From Nocardiopsis coralli (GTDB lineage Bacteria > Actinomycetota > Actinomycetes > Streptosporangiales > Streptosporangiaceae), in NCBI RefSeq assembly GCF_014892575.1, contig NZ_JADBGI010000037.1, forward strand, positions 1-39,664: DNA of 39,664 bases, written 5' to 3'. Below are positions 7,877 through 16,180 of the stretch, in pieces. The translations under genes and the position numbers were made by a program. The stretch's first letter is position 1, and every line of letters begins with the position of its first letter. Under the pieces are notes generated by a model. The model made no database searches, was not told where the DNA came from, and worked only from the letters and a program-made list of their open reading frames with translations.

Positions 7877-8794
7877 TCAGGAGTCCGGGCGGTGGCGCGA
7901 ACCCACCGGCGCCGGCAGCTCCTCCGCGGTGGGCGGCTGCTCCACACCGAGGGAGTTGAGGATCTCCGCGTAGCGCAGCGCGGCGATCTTGCCGAGCAGG
8001 CTGTCGGCGCCCAGCGGGTCGCCCAGCCGGGCACCGAGGCGCTCGGCCAGGGCCTCCAGGTGCTCCCAGGGCAGCTCCGGGCCCAGCGCGCTCGGGGCGA
8101 TCACCGGACGCTGCGAGCCGCCGTCGCGCAGCTGGCCGATGACCCGCTCCAGAGCGGCCTCGTCGTCCAGGTCGGCGGGCAGCACGGTCAGGCCCAGGCG
8201 GGCGGCCAGCAGTACGGCGGTCACACCCGCGGCACCCACAGCGCCCTCGCCGCCCACACCGCCGACGACGACACCGTCGGCCATCGTGGTGTTGCGGGCG
8301 ACGACGCTGATGAGGCGCATACGGTCGGCGCGCACCGACCCGGCCTCGGCCAGACGCAGGTGGAGGACCTCGGCGAGCATGGGGTGCGGCCCCAGGCCCT
8401 CGGTGATACGCACGTCGGCGCCGCTGTCGGCCACCGCGCGCTCGACCGCTGCCGAGACACACGTGTGCGGGGCGGTGACGAGCGGGACGACGACACCCTG
8501 CAGGGGGCGCTCCTCCCCCTCGGTCAGGCCCCGGAGCGCGTCGGTCAGGGTCTCCTCGTCGCCCTCGGTGTGGCCGTAGCGGATGGTCACCTCGGGGCGG
8601 TAGGCGCGCACCAGATCGGCCATCCGGGCACCGATCGACTCACCGTCGGCGTCCTTGGCCCGTTCGGCCGTGCCGGGAACCGCCATGATCAGCGCCGGGG
8701 TCCCGAACCAGTTGTCGAAGGACAGGGGGTTCCGGTGTCGGCCGGAGCGTCGCTTGGGCAGTTCGCGCGGGGGAAGTCGGTCAGAGTTTCGCAT
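7877..8794 (-). CDS. CbiX/SirB-like sirohydrochlorin chelatase-family protein, one metal His missing
   Basis: The 305-residue protein has the duplicated fold order of CbiX/SirB chelatases, which insert cobalt or iron into sirohydrochlorin. The first half shows the pattern ALIMAVPGTAERAKD, VVVPLVTAPHT and LGPHPMLAEVLHLRL; the second half repeats it in weaker form. In active enzymes the first motif contains a metal-binding His (HG[ST]); here that position is Val39, whereas the second His (H110) remains. Activity as a chelatase is therefore doubtful. A basic N-terminal extension of about 25 residues precedes the domain. The ribosome site before ATG 8794 is weak. No cobalamin or siroheme genes are nearby; the gene sits between two conservons. 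Confidence 0.7.
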   Translation of the reverse strand: MRNSDRLPPRELPKRRSGRHRNPLSFDNWFGTPALIMAVPGTAERAKDADGESIGARMADLVRAYRPEVTIRYGHTEGDEETLTDALRGLTEGEERPLQGVVVPLVTAPHTCVSAAVERAVADSGADVRITEGLGPHPMLAEVLHLRLAEAGSVRADRMRLISVVARNTTMADGVVVGGVGGEGAVGAAGVTAVLLAARLGLTVLPADLDDEAALERVIGQLRDGGSQRPVIAPSALGPELPWEHLEALAERLGARLGDPLGADSLLGKIAALRYAEILNSLGVEQPPTAEELPAPVGSRHRPDS

Positions 8795-8861
8795 ACCAGG
8801 ATTCAGATGAGAGGCGGATGGGGTGATCCGGGCAGATCAGAGCCAAGGTCACTGCCGCGAC

Positions 8862-8867
8862 ATTGTA
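8862..8867 (-). promoter_or_regulatory. Possible -10 box for the CbiX-like gene
   Basis: TACAAT on the minus strand, 68 nt before the start codon of the CbiX-like gene, is a near-consensus -10 box in the 156-bp gap after the conservon. No clear -35 box accompanies it. Confidence 0.3.
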
Positions 8868-8950
8868 GCGTTCAACACCACATTCACGAGCGCACCCACC
8901 GAACGTACACCCCGGTGGACACCCCGCGGCAGAGGGCCGCGGCCCGGACC

Positions 8951-9547
8951 TCACCCGCTCAGAGCTGCCTGCCGGCTCCGCAGGACGTGCGAGACCAGTT
9001 CCACCAGCACCTCCTTGCTCGACATGCGTTCGCGGGCGTCGGCCATCACCACCGGGACTGACGCGGACACGTCGAGCGCCTCCCGGACCTCCTCCTCCGA
9101 GTAGGCCGTGGCGCCCTCGAACCGGTTGACGGCCACGACGAAGGGCAGGTTCCTGCGCTCGAAGAAGTCGACCGCGTGGAAACAGGTGTCCAGTCGGCGG
9201 GTGTCGGCCAGGATCACCGAGCCCAGCGCCCCTTCGGCCAGTTCCTCCCACATGAACCAGAACCGGTCCTGCCCGGGGGTCCCGAACAGGTAGAGCACGA
9301 TGTCGTCGCTGATCGTGATCCGGCCGAAGTCCAGGGCGACCGTGGTGGTGGTCTTGTCCTCGATCCCGCCGAGGTCGTCCACCCCGTAACTGGCCTCGGT
9401 CATGAGCTCCTCGGTGCTCAACGGGGCGATCTCGCTGACCGAGGAGACCAGCGTGGTCTTGCCCGCGCCGAACCCCCCGGCGACGATGATCTTGACCGCG
9501 TGCGGGATCGCCTCTGTCGGCTGCGTGTCAGAGTCTGCGGATGCCAT
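8951..9547 (-). CDS. Conservon small GTPase (CvnD-like)
   Basis: MglA/CvnD-type small GTPase, proposed in Streptomyces to act with the CvnA kinase at the membrane. The 198-residue product carries the P-loop GGFGAGKTT (residues 24-32), a switch-II segment FGTPGQDRF (88-96) and a G4-like segment VAVNRFEG. The last differs from NKxD, as it does in conservon GTPases generally, and here the acidic residue is Glu. The gene overlaps the DUF742 gene by 20 nt and is the final member of a four-gene set transcribed A-B-C-D. Confidence 0.92.
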   Translation of the reverse strand: MASADSDTQPTEAIPHAVKIIVAGGFGAGKTTLVSSVSEIAPLSTEELMTEASYGVDDLGGIEDKTTTTVALDFGRITISDDIVLYLFGTPGQDRFWFMWEELAEGALGSVILADTRRLDTCFHAVDFFERRNLPFVVAVNRFEGATAYSEEEVREALDVSASVPVVMADARERMSSKEVLVELVSHVLRSRQAALSG

Positions 9548-9974
9548 CGAGTACCGCCTGAAGCACTTTCTTCTCGGGAAGCTTGGTCACGGGCGCCGCC
9601 GCCCGGGTACGGAGGTCGCCCTCCACGAGCAGGTCGCTCAGGAGCACCCGGACGACGGTCAGGGGGACATCGAGCCGGGCGGAGACCTCGGCGACCGACA
9701 CGGGTTTGCGGCACAGGCGCAGGATCGCCTCGTGCTCGGGCTCGCGGGCCCTGTCCTCCCGGTCGGCCACGGTCACCACGAGGGTGATCAGGTCCAGTCT
9801 CCCGCCGTCGGTCCCGGGCCGGGTGCGGCCCTTGGTCATGGTGTAGGGGCGTACGAGCGGGCCGGCCGTGGAGTCGCCCACGACGGGCGCGTGGCCGCCC
9901 TCCACCGCGGTGCCCGGATGCCCCCTGCCGCCGTCCCAGGGCGTTCCGGTCCCCCGTCCTCGAGGAGCGGTCAT
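9528..9974 (-). CDS. Conservon DUF742 protein (CvnC-like)
   Basis: Third member of the complete conservon. The 148-residue protein has a Gly/Arg-rich disordered start and a DUF742 core beginning at STAGPLVRPYTMTKGR (about residues 35-50), followed by a winged-helix-like segment (VSVAEVSARLDVPLTVVRVL). The start at ATG 9974 overlaps the roadblock stop codon (ATGA), and the end overlaps the GTPase gene by 20 nt, so expression is coupled. An in-frame upstream extension is Gly/Arg-rich and antisense-like, and is rejected. Confidence 0.9.
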   Translation of the reverse strand: MTAPRGRGTGTPWDGGRGHPGTAVEGGHAPVVGDSTAGPLVRPYTMTKGRTRPGTDGGRLDLITLVVTVADREDRAREPEHEAILRLCRKPVSVAEVSARLDVPLTVVRVLLSDLLVEGDLRTRAAAPVTKLPEKKVLQAVLDGIRRL

Positions 9975-10405
9975 GCGCCCGCGCCTCCCCCCGCGGTCGT
10001 GAGGTGGCCCGCGCGCGGGGCCGCGGTCAGGAACTGGCCGACCTGTTTGACTCGCAGATTCATCTCGTAGGCGACCAGGCCCACATCGGCCTCCTCCCCC
10101 GCGAGCACCGCCAGGCACGCGCCGGCGCCCGCGGCGGTGACGAAGAGGTAGGAGTGCTCCATCTCCACGACGGTCTGGCGCACCTCTCCGCCGCCGAAGT
10201 GGCGGCCCGTGCCGCGCGCCAGACTCTGGAACGCCGAGGCCAGCGCGGCCAGGTGCTCGGCGTCCTCCGGCCCCAGGGACCGGGAACTGCCCAGCAGCAG
10301 ACCGTCCGAGGACAGGACGATCGCGTGGTCGGCGCCGACCACCAGATCGACGAGGTCGTCCAGGAGCCAGTCGAGGTTGTCCGCGGCCTTGCTCTTGCCT
10401 GCCAT
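9971..10405 (-). CDS. Roadblock/LC7 domain protein (CvnB-like)
   Basis: Second conservon member. Roadblock/LC7 proteins such as MglB regulate small GTPases, so this protein probably acts on the CvnD-like GTPase three genes along. The 144-residue product fits one roadblock domain: NLDWLLDDLVDLVVGADHAIVLSSDGLLL (about 10-38), HLAALASAFQSLARG, and the strand pair VVEMEHSYLFVTAAG with ACLAVLAGEEADVGLVAYEM. It begins at ATG 10405, one nucleotide after the kinase stop codon, and ends in an ATGA overlap with the DUF742 gene. Confidence 0.93.
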   Translation of the reverse strand: MAGKSKAADNLDWLLDDLVDLVVGADHAIVLSSDGLLLGSSRSLGPEDAEHLAALASAFQSLARGTGRHFGGGEVRQTVVEMEHSYLFVTAAGAGACLAVLAGEEADVGLVAYEMNLRVKQVGQFLTAAPRAGHLTTAGGGAGA

Positions 10406-10406
10406 C

Positions 10407-12908
10407 TCAGTCGCTCTCTCCCGTGTGCTCGTCGACGTACCCGCCGACCTGACCGTCACTGCTCCGCCCGTCCCCCGCGGCCTCGACCTGTTCGGCCCTG
10501 CCTCGCCGTGTCCCCGAGCTGAAGGCGTCCATCATCCGCCGCACCTCTTCGGGGCTGCGCTGCGTGGGCGCGGCCCGTTCCTCCTCCGGCTGCTCCGGTT
10601 CCCTGACGGGTTCGCGGCGCAGTTGCGGGGCGAGGCTGGCCTGGCGCTTACGCCTGGGCAACCCGGCCCTCCCCTGACCGGTGCCGACGCGGTCGTCCAG
10701 GCGTCGGGGCAGGGGCGAGGCGGCACTGTGCTGCTCCGGGGCAGGGCTCTGCCCGGGCGAGGGATCGGGCACACGGCGCAGGACGGGCGCGGAGGAGGTC
10801 TGCTGCCCGCCCTCCTCCTCGGGTTCGGGCACCGGGCGCAACACGGCCCGCCCGCCGCGGCCGCCGACCGAGGCGAGCAGGTCGGCGCTCTCGGGCTCGG
10901 GGGTGGTGGCAGGCTGCCTGCTCCGGCGCGCCGCACCGCCCAGGCGCGGACGTTCGGGCACCGCTCCGGCGGTGGGGGCGATGAGGTCCCCGGGGACGAG
11001 CACCACGGCGCGGGTGCCTCCGTAGGGCGACGGGCGCAGTTCCACGGCGATGTCGTGCTTGGCGGCCAGGCGGGCGACCACGAACAGGCCGAGGCGGGCG
11101 TCGACACCGGCCGCCATGACGTCGAACTCCGGCGCTTCGGCGAGCGTGGTGTTGGCCCGGGTGAGGGCGTCCTCGGTCATGCCGAGTCCGCGGTCCTCGA
11201 TCTCGACGACCACACCCTTGGGCACGGTCTCGGTCGCGATGGTCACCTCGGTGTGCGGGGGCGAGTAGGCGGTCGCGTTCTCGACGAGTTCGGCGAGCAT
11301 GTGGATGACGTCGGCCACGACCGCTCCGGACAGGGACAGGTCCGGGATGGTGGTCAGGCGTACCCGCGCGTACTCGTCGCTCTCGGAGATCGCGCCGCGG
11401 AGGATGTCCACGAGCGGGATGGGGTGGCGCCAGCGGCGTCCGGGCTGGGCCCCTCCCAGGATGATGAGGTTCTCCGCGTGGCGGCGGCCGCGCGTGGCCA
11501 GGTGGTCGAGCTGGAAGAGGCTCTCCAGCAGGTCGGGGTCGTCCTCCTCGCGTTCGACACGGTCCAGGAGCTGGAGCTGGCGTTGGACGAGCGACTGGTT
11601 GCGGTGCGCGATGCCGAGGAACACCCGGTTGACGCCCTCACGCAGGTCTGCCTGTTTGACGGCCGCCCCGACGGCGGTGCGTTGGGCGGTGTTGAAGGCG
11701 TCGGCGACCTGCCCGACCTCGTCGGTCCCGTGGTCGAGCTGGTGGAGTTCGGTGTCGAGGTCGACCTTCTCGCCGGCCTCGAGGCGGCGCACGATGCGGG
11801 GCAGGTCCTTGCGGGCGCTGCCCAGGGTCTCGGCGCGGAGTTTGGCCAGGCGGAAGGTGAGCCGGCTCGCGGAGCGCGCGGCGACACCGTAGGCGAGGGC
11901 GCCGGCGAACAGCGACAGGATCCCGCCGCCGATCGACAGGCTCATCATCCACCCGGCGGCCGAATCGGTGGTACCGACGACGGATTCGGCACGCGCGTGG
12001 GTGATCTCGGCGAGGTCGGCGTTGACGGGGTCGGCGGCCTCGCGCCAGTCGCCGGGTTCGCCGGGCGGGGCGAGATCGCTCTCCTGCTCGCCGGTGAGGG
12101 GGTCGACGGTGACCTCGGGTTCGTGTCCGGCGAGGGTGTCGGCGGCCTCCAGCGCGTCCTGCCAGGGGGTCCCCGCGAGCAGGTCGCCCGGTGTGGGGCC
12201 GTCGGCCGTCTCGGAACCGGGGTGGACGGTGGCCACGCGGTGGCGGGCGTCGGTGGTCAGGGCGGCGATGCGGTTCTGTTCGGAGCGGGTGAGCTCCTGG
12301 CCCGCGAACACGGCGCTGACGAGGGCGTCGGCGTGGCCGAAGCTCTCCTGCGCCCACATGAGGTCGGTGGTGGCGGCCGCTTCGGCTGCCGCGGGACCGT
12401 CGTCGAGGGTGCGGGTGATGCTGCTGTAGAGGCGCACGCCCTCGCGGATCGCGCTGCTGTAGGTGTTCAGGACGGTGTCCGCGTCGCCGGGCGTGCTCAG
12501 GTCGGTGCCGCGCAGTTCCTCCACCTCGTCGAGGGCCTCGAAGAACCCTCCGGTGAGTTCGCCGGTGACGGGGTCGCTCTGGTCGCCGAGGCTCTCGCGC
12601 AGGGACCGGACGGTGTCGAGGGAGCGGTCGGTGCTCTCGGCGGCCTCGTCGAGGGCGGTCCCGCGGTCGGCCCCGGGGTCGGCGGCGTACTCGGCGTGCA
12701 GGCGGCGTTCGTCCTGCAGGTCGGTGAGGGCCCGGGCGAGTTCGACACCGGCGTCGGCCTCCGACGAGGCCGAGCGCAGGGACAGGGCCTGGGTGAGCGT
12801 GCCGGCACTGAGCACCACGAACAGCACCAGGAACGTGATGCTGGGGATCAGCACGATCTTCTTGAGCTGCGTGCCGATACCGCGGCGTGTGCCTCCCGAC
12901 TGGCCCAT
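10407..12908 (-). CDS. Conservon sensor kinase (CvnA-like)
   Basis: First gene of the complete conservon, 833 residues. Membrane segments lie at about 17-38 and 318-342 and frame an extracytoplasmic helical NIT-like sensor region. A HAMP-like linker follows, then FQLDHLATRGRRHAENL, and a HATPase_c domain with N box ELVENATAYSP (about 540), IEDRGLGM and RLGLFVVARL. The C-terminal 190 residues are low-complexity and charged. It resembles the other kinase in this window throughout the folded part, so the two probably arose by duplication. ATG 12908 is preceded by GGGAGGAGCGCC, a strong ribosome site. Confidence 0.93.
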   Translation of the reverse strand: MGQSGGTRRGIGTQLKKIVLIPSITFLVLFVVLSAGTLTQALSLRSASSEADAGVELARALTDLQDERRLHAEYAADPGADRGTALDEAAESTDRSLDTVRSLRESLGDQSDPVTGELTGGFFEALDEVEELRGTDLSTPGDADTVLNTYSSAIREGVRLYSSITRTLDDGPAAAEAAATTDLMWAQESFGHADALVSAVFAGQELTRSEQNRIAALTTDARHRVATVHPGSETADGPTPGDLLAGTPWQDALEAADTLAGHEPEVTVDPLTGEQESDLAPPGEPGDWREAADPVNADLAEITHARAESVVGTTDSAAGWMMSLSIGGGILSLFAGALAYGVAARSASRLTFRLAKLRAETLGSARKDLPRIVRRLEAGEKVDLDTELHQLDHGTDEVGQVADAFNTAQRTAVGAAVKQADLREGVNRVFLGIAHRNQSLVQRQLQLLDRVEREEDDPDLLESLFQLDHLATRGRRHAENLIILGGAQPGRRWRHPIPLVDILRGAISESDEYARVRLTTIPDLSLSGAVVADVIHMLAELVENATAYSPPHTEVTIATETVPKGVVVEIEDRGLGMTEDALTRANTTLAEAPEFDVMAAGVDARLGLFVVARLAAKHDIAVELRPSPYGGTRAVVLVPGDLIAPTAGAVPERPRLGGAARRSRQPATTPEPESADLLASVGGRGGRAVLRPVPEPEEEGGQQTSSAPVLRRVPDPSPGQSPAPEQHSAASPLPRRLDDRVGTGQGRAGLPRRKRQASLAPQLRREPVREPEQPEEERAAPTQRSPEEVRRMMDAFSSGTRRGRAEQVEAAGDGRSSDGQVGGYVDEHTGESD

Positions 12909-13084
12909 GGCGCTCCTCCCGACGGCTCGCGGACACCGGGGGCGGTGTGGGTGCGCAGGGGTGGAACCGACGCGGACATGCGTCGATGACAGTACGCACA
13001 GGAAGGACCACGTGTGGTGCCCGCAGACTCAGGACGCTATCGCACGGACACACTTCGTGACAGGAGAATCTCGAAACGCAAGGA

Positions 13085-13132
13085 GCCCCCGGGCCACGAG
13101 CAACGATTCGTCGGTGCTCGCGGCCCGGGGGC
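13085..13132 (-). terminator. Terminator of the arg operon
   Basis: An 11-bp G/C inverted repeat (13085-13095 with 13122-13132) continues into an inner pairing CGAGCA/TGCTCG (97-102 and 115-120 of the 13,0xx-13,1xx numbering). It begins about 48 nt after the argH stop codon and ends the seven-gene arginine operon. Confidence 0.85.
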
Positions 13133-13180
13133 CACGGGTGTCGGCCGTACCGGGTGCCGCCCGAGAGGGGGCCGCCCGGC

Positions 13181-14635
13181 TCAGGCCTGGTCGGCGAACT
13201 CCAGGCGGTGTTCCCGGGCCCCGGCGCGCAGGCGCTCGAGCTGCTCGGCCACGCGCACGGGCGCGGTCCCGCCCTTGCCGGACCGGCTCGCGAGGGAACC
13301 GGGGACCACCAGGACCTCGCGCACGCCCGGCGTCAGGTGCGGGGAGATCTTCGCGAAGTCCTCGTCGGTCAGGTCGGGCAGGTCGATGCCGCGCTCCTCG
13401 CACTCGCGCACGCAGGCGCCGGCGATCTCGTGGGCCTCGCGGAAGGGGACCCGCTCGCGCACCAGCCACTCGGCGATGTCGGTGGCCAGGGAGAAGCCCT
13501 GCGGCGCCAGCTCCGCCATCCGGTCGGTGTGGAAGGTCATCGTCGCGACCATGCCGGTCATGGCGGGCAGCAGCAGGTGGAGGGTGTCCACGGCGTCGAA
13601 GACCGGCTCCTTGTCCTCCTGCAGGTCCCGGTTGTAGGCCAGCGGGAGGCCCTTGAGCGTGGCCAGCAGACCGGTGAGGTCGCCGATCATGCGGCCGGAC
13701 TTGCCCCGGGCCAGCTCGGCCACGTCGGGGTTCTTCTTCTGCGGCATGATCGACGAACCGGTGGAGAACGAGTCGTCGAGGGTGACGAAGGAGAACTCCT
13801 TGGTCGCCCAGACGATGACCTCCTCCGACAGGCGGGACAGGTCCACACCGATCATCGCCGTGACGAAGGAGAACTCGGCGACCACGTCGCGGGCCGAGGT
13901 GCCGTCGATGGAGTTCTCCGCGGAGGCGGGGAAACCGAGCTCGGCGGCGACGGCCTCGGGGTCCAGGCCCAGGGAGGATCCGGCCAGCGCACCAGAACCG
14001 TAGGCGGACACGGCGGCGCGGCGGTCCCAGTCGCGCAGGCGCTCGACGTCGCGCATGAGCGGCCAGGCGTGCGCCATGAGCTGGTGGCCCAGGAGCACGG
14101 GCTGGGCGTGCTGCAGGTGGGTGCGGCCGGGCATCGCGGCGTCGGGGTGGGCGGCGGCCTGGTCGGCCAGGGCCCCGATCAGGTCAAGGAGCCGGTCGGC
14201 GATGGCGCGCGCCTCCTCGCGGAGGTACATGCGCACCAGGGTGGCGATCTGGTCGTTGCGCGAGCGGCCCGCGCGCAGGCGCCCGCCCAGGTCCGGGCCC
14301 ACACGCTCGAGGAGGCCGCGCTCCAGGGCGGTGTGCACGTCCTCGTCCTCCAGGACGGGGGTGAACACACCCGAGGCCACGTCGGCCTCCAGGCGGTCCA
14401 GTCCTTCGAGCATGCCCTCGAGTTGCTCGTCGGTGAGCAGGCCCGCCCGGTGCAGCGCCCGGGCGTGCGCGCGGGAGCCGGCGATGTCGTGCCGGGCCAG
14501 GCGCCAGTCGAAGTGGGTGCTCAGCGAGAGCCGGGCGAGGGCCTGGTCGGGGCCGCCCTCGAACCGGCCGCCCCACAGGCGCAGTGCCTCGGGCTGGGCC
14601 TCACCCGGCTGGTCGGTGCCGGCGTGGTCGGCCAT
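13181..14635 (-). CDS. argH: Argininosuccinate lyase
   Basis: Last step of arginine synthesis: argininosuccinate is split to arginine and fumarate. The 484-residue length is standard for this fumarase-superfamily homotetramer. It begins with LWGGRFEGGPDQALARLSLS, has the catalytic-region block SRNDQIATL and PGRTHLQHAQP, and carries the superfamily signature GSSIMPQKKNP at about 291-301. The start at ATG 14635 has AAGGAGA upstream; an open frame continues further but is antisense-like. argG is not in this cluster and must lie elsewhere. Confidence 0.97.
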   Translation of the reverse strand: MADHAGTDQPGEAQPEALRLWGGRFEGGPDQALARLSLSTHFDWRLARHDIAGSRAHARALHRAGLLTDEQLEGMLEGLDRLEADVASGVFTPVLEDEDVHTALERGLLERVGPDLGGRLRAGRSRNDQIATLVRMYLREEARAIADRLLDLIGALADQAAAHPDAAMPGRTHLQHAQPVLLGHQLMAHAWPLMRDVERLRDWDRRAAVSAYGSGALAGSSLGLDPEAVAAELGFPASAENSIDGTSARDVVAEFSFVTAMIGVDLSRLSEEVIVWATKEFSFVTLDDSFSTGSSIMPQKKNPDVAELARGKSGRMIGDLTGLLATLKGLPLAYNRDLQEDKEPVFDAVDTLHLLLPAMTGMVATMTFHTDRMAELAPQGFSLATDIAEWLVRERVPFREAHEIAGACVRECEERGIDLPDLTDEDFAKISPHLTPGVREVLVVPGSLASRSGKGGTAPVRVAEQLERLRAGAREHRLEFADQA

Positions 14636-14690
14636 GGCGGTCTCCTTCTGATGGACGTGGTGTCGGGTCTGGACCGGGGGGGCGGTGGTG

Positions 14691-15227
14691 TCAGGGCCTG
14701 CGGTCGGCCAGGCGCAGCAGGGCGGCCGCGACCTCCTCGCCGCCCTGGGGGTCGCGGGAGATGACGAGGATGGTGTCGTCGCCCGCGATGGTGCCCAGGA
14801 TCGCGTGGAAGTCAGTGTGGTCGATGGCCGAGGCGAGGTACTGCGCGGCACCGGGCGGGGTGCGCACGATGACCATGTTCGCGGAGGCCTCGGCCGAGAC
14901 CAGCAGGTCCTCGGCCAGGCGCGTGAGCCGCGCGCCGGACACCTGGCCCAGGTCGAGGGTGTCGGGGCGGGTGCGCTGCACACGCTCCCCGCCCTCCCCC
15001 GGCATGACGTAGGCCAGGTACCCGTCGGCGGTACGCAGTTTGACCGCCCCGAGTTCGTCGAGGTCGCGGGACAGGGTCGCCTGGGTGACCTGTACCCCCG
15101 CCTCGCTCAGCCGCTTGGCGAGCTCGCCCTGGGACCGGATGTCCTCGCTCTCGAGCACATCGGTGATCCGGGCGTGCCGTGCGGCCTTGGTCATCGGGGC
15201 GGCCCCGGCCGGTTCGGTTCCTGTCAC
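14691..15227 (-). CDS. argR: Arginine repressor
   Basis: Transcriptional repressor that binds ARG boxes when arginine is present. The N-terminal winged helix contains ARHARITDVLESEDIRSQGELAKRL and the recognition part QATLSRDLDELGAVK; the C-terminal oligomerisation and arginine-binding domain contains the conserved GTIAGDDTILVI strand. The GTG at 15227 overlaps the argF stop codon as GTGA and gives 178 residues; ATG 15194 would give 167 and is a reasonable alternative. The gene sits inside the operon it should control. Confidence 0.93.
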   Translation of the reverse strand: MTGTEPAGAAPMTKAARHARITDVLESEDIRSQGELAKRLSEAGVQVTQATLSRDLDELGAVKLRTADGYLAYVMPGEGGERVQRTRPDTLDLGQVSGARLTRLAEDLLVSAEASANMVIVRTPPGAAQYLASAIDHTDFHAILGTIAGDDTILVISRDPQGGEEVAAALLRLADRRP

Positions 15228-16180
15228 TGCGCTTCCGGGAGCTCGTCGTCGGGCGTGTCCGCCAGGTAGAGCAGGAACGCCATCAGGGCCTTCTGCGCGT
15301 GGCGGCGGTTCTCGGCCTCGTCCCAGACCACGCAGCGGGGGTTGTCCATGACCTCGGCGCTGATCTCCTTGCCGCGGTAGGCGGGCAGGCAGTGCAGCAC
15401 GATCGCCTCCGGGTCGGCGGACCCCAGGAGGGCGTCGTCGACGATGTAGGGGCGGAACGGCGCCTCGCGTTCGGCGGCCTCGTCCTCCTGCCCCATCGAG
15501 ATCCACGCGTCGGTGGAGACGACGTCCGCGCCCTGGACGGCCTGGTGCGGGTCGGTGGTGACGGAGACCGAGCCCCCGGTCCGCTCGGCGATCTCCTCCG
15601 CGCGGGCGACCACGTGCGCGTCGGGGTGGAAACCCTCGGGCGCCCCGATCCGCACGTGCAGGCCCGCGGTCACACCGCCCAGCAGGTAGGAGTGCGCCAT
15701 GTTGTTGGCGCCGTCGCCGACGTAGGCGAGGGTGAGGCCGGCCAGCTCGCCCTTCTGCTCCCGGATCGTCTGCAGGTCGGCCAGGACCTGGCACGGGTGG
15801 AAGCTGTCGGTCAGGGAGTTGATGACCGGGACACCCGCCATGCCGGCCAGCTCCTCGAGGTCCTTCTGTTCGAAGGTGCGCCAGACGATGGCCGCGACCT
15901 GGCGGTCGAGCACGCGGGCGGTGTCGGCGAGCGGCTCACCGCGGCCCATCTGGGTGGCCCCCGAGTCCAGGACCAGCGGGGTGCCGCCCAGGTCGGCGAC
16001 GCCCACCGAGAAGGACAGGCGGGTGCGCGTGGAGGGCTTGTCGAACAGGAGCGCGACGGTGCGGGGGCCGGCGAGCGGGCGGTACCCGAAGCGGTCGGCC
16101 TTCATGTCGTCGGCGATGTCGAGGACCCGGGTCTGTTCCTCGGTGCTGAGGTCGTCGTCGCGCAGGAAGTGGCGGGTCAT
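15224..16180 (-). CDS. argF: Ornithine carbamoyltransferase
   Basis: Converts ornithine and carbamoyl phosphate to citrulline. The carbamoyl phosphate site STRTR is at residues 50-54, HPCQVLADLQT follows in the middle, and the ornithine-binding HCLPA motif is near residue 264. The length of 318 residues is typical of the catalytic trimer. It is coupled on both sides: ATG 16180 overlaps the argD stop (ATGA) and its own stop overlaps the argR GTG. Confidence 0.97.
   Translation of the reverse strand: MTRHFLRDDDLSTEEQTRVLDIADDMKADRFGYRPLAGPRTVALLFDKPSTRTRLSFSVGVADLGGTPLVLDSGATQMGRGEPLADTARVLDRQVAAIVWRTFEQKDLEELAGMAGVPVINSLTDSFHPCQVLADLQTIREQKGELAGLTLAYVGDGANNMAHSYLLGGVTAGLHVRIGAPEGFHPDAHVVARAEEIAERTGGSVSVTTDPHQAVQGADVVSTDAWISMGQEDEAAEREAPFRPYIVDDALLGSADPEAIVLHCLPAYRGKEISAEVMDNPRCVVWDEAENRRHAQKALMAFLLYLADTPDDELPEAQ

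Noticed and set aside
10209..12989. Very long open frame on the plus strand across the conservon kinase gene
   Set aside because: It is antisense to a gene with clear family motifs; long antisense frames are expected where third positions are nearly all G or C. Its sequence shows no domain.
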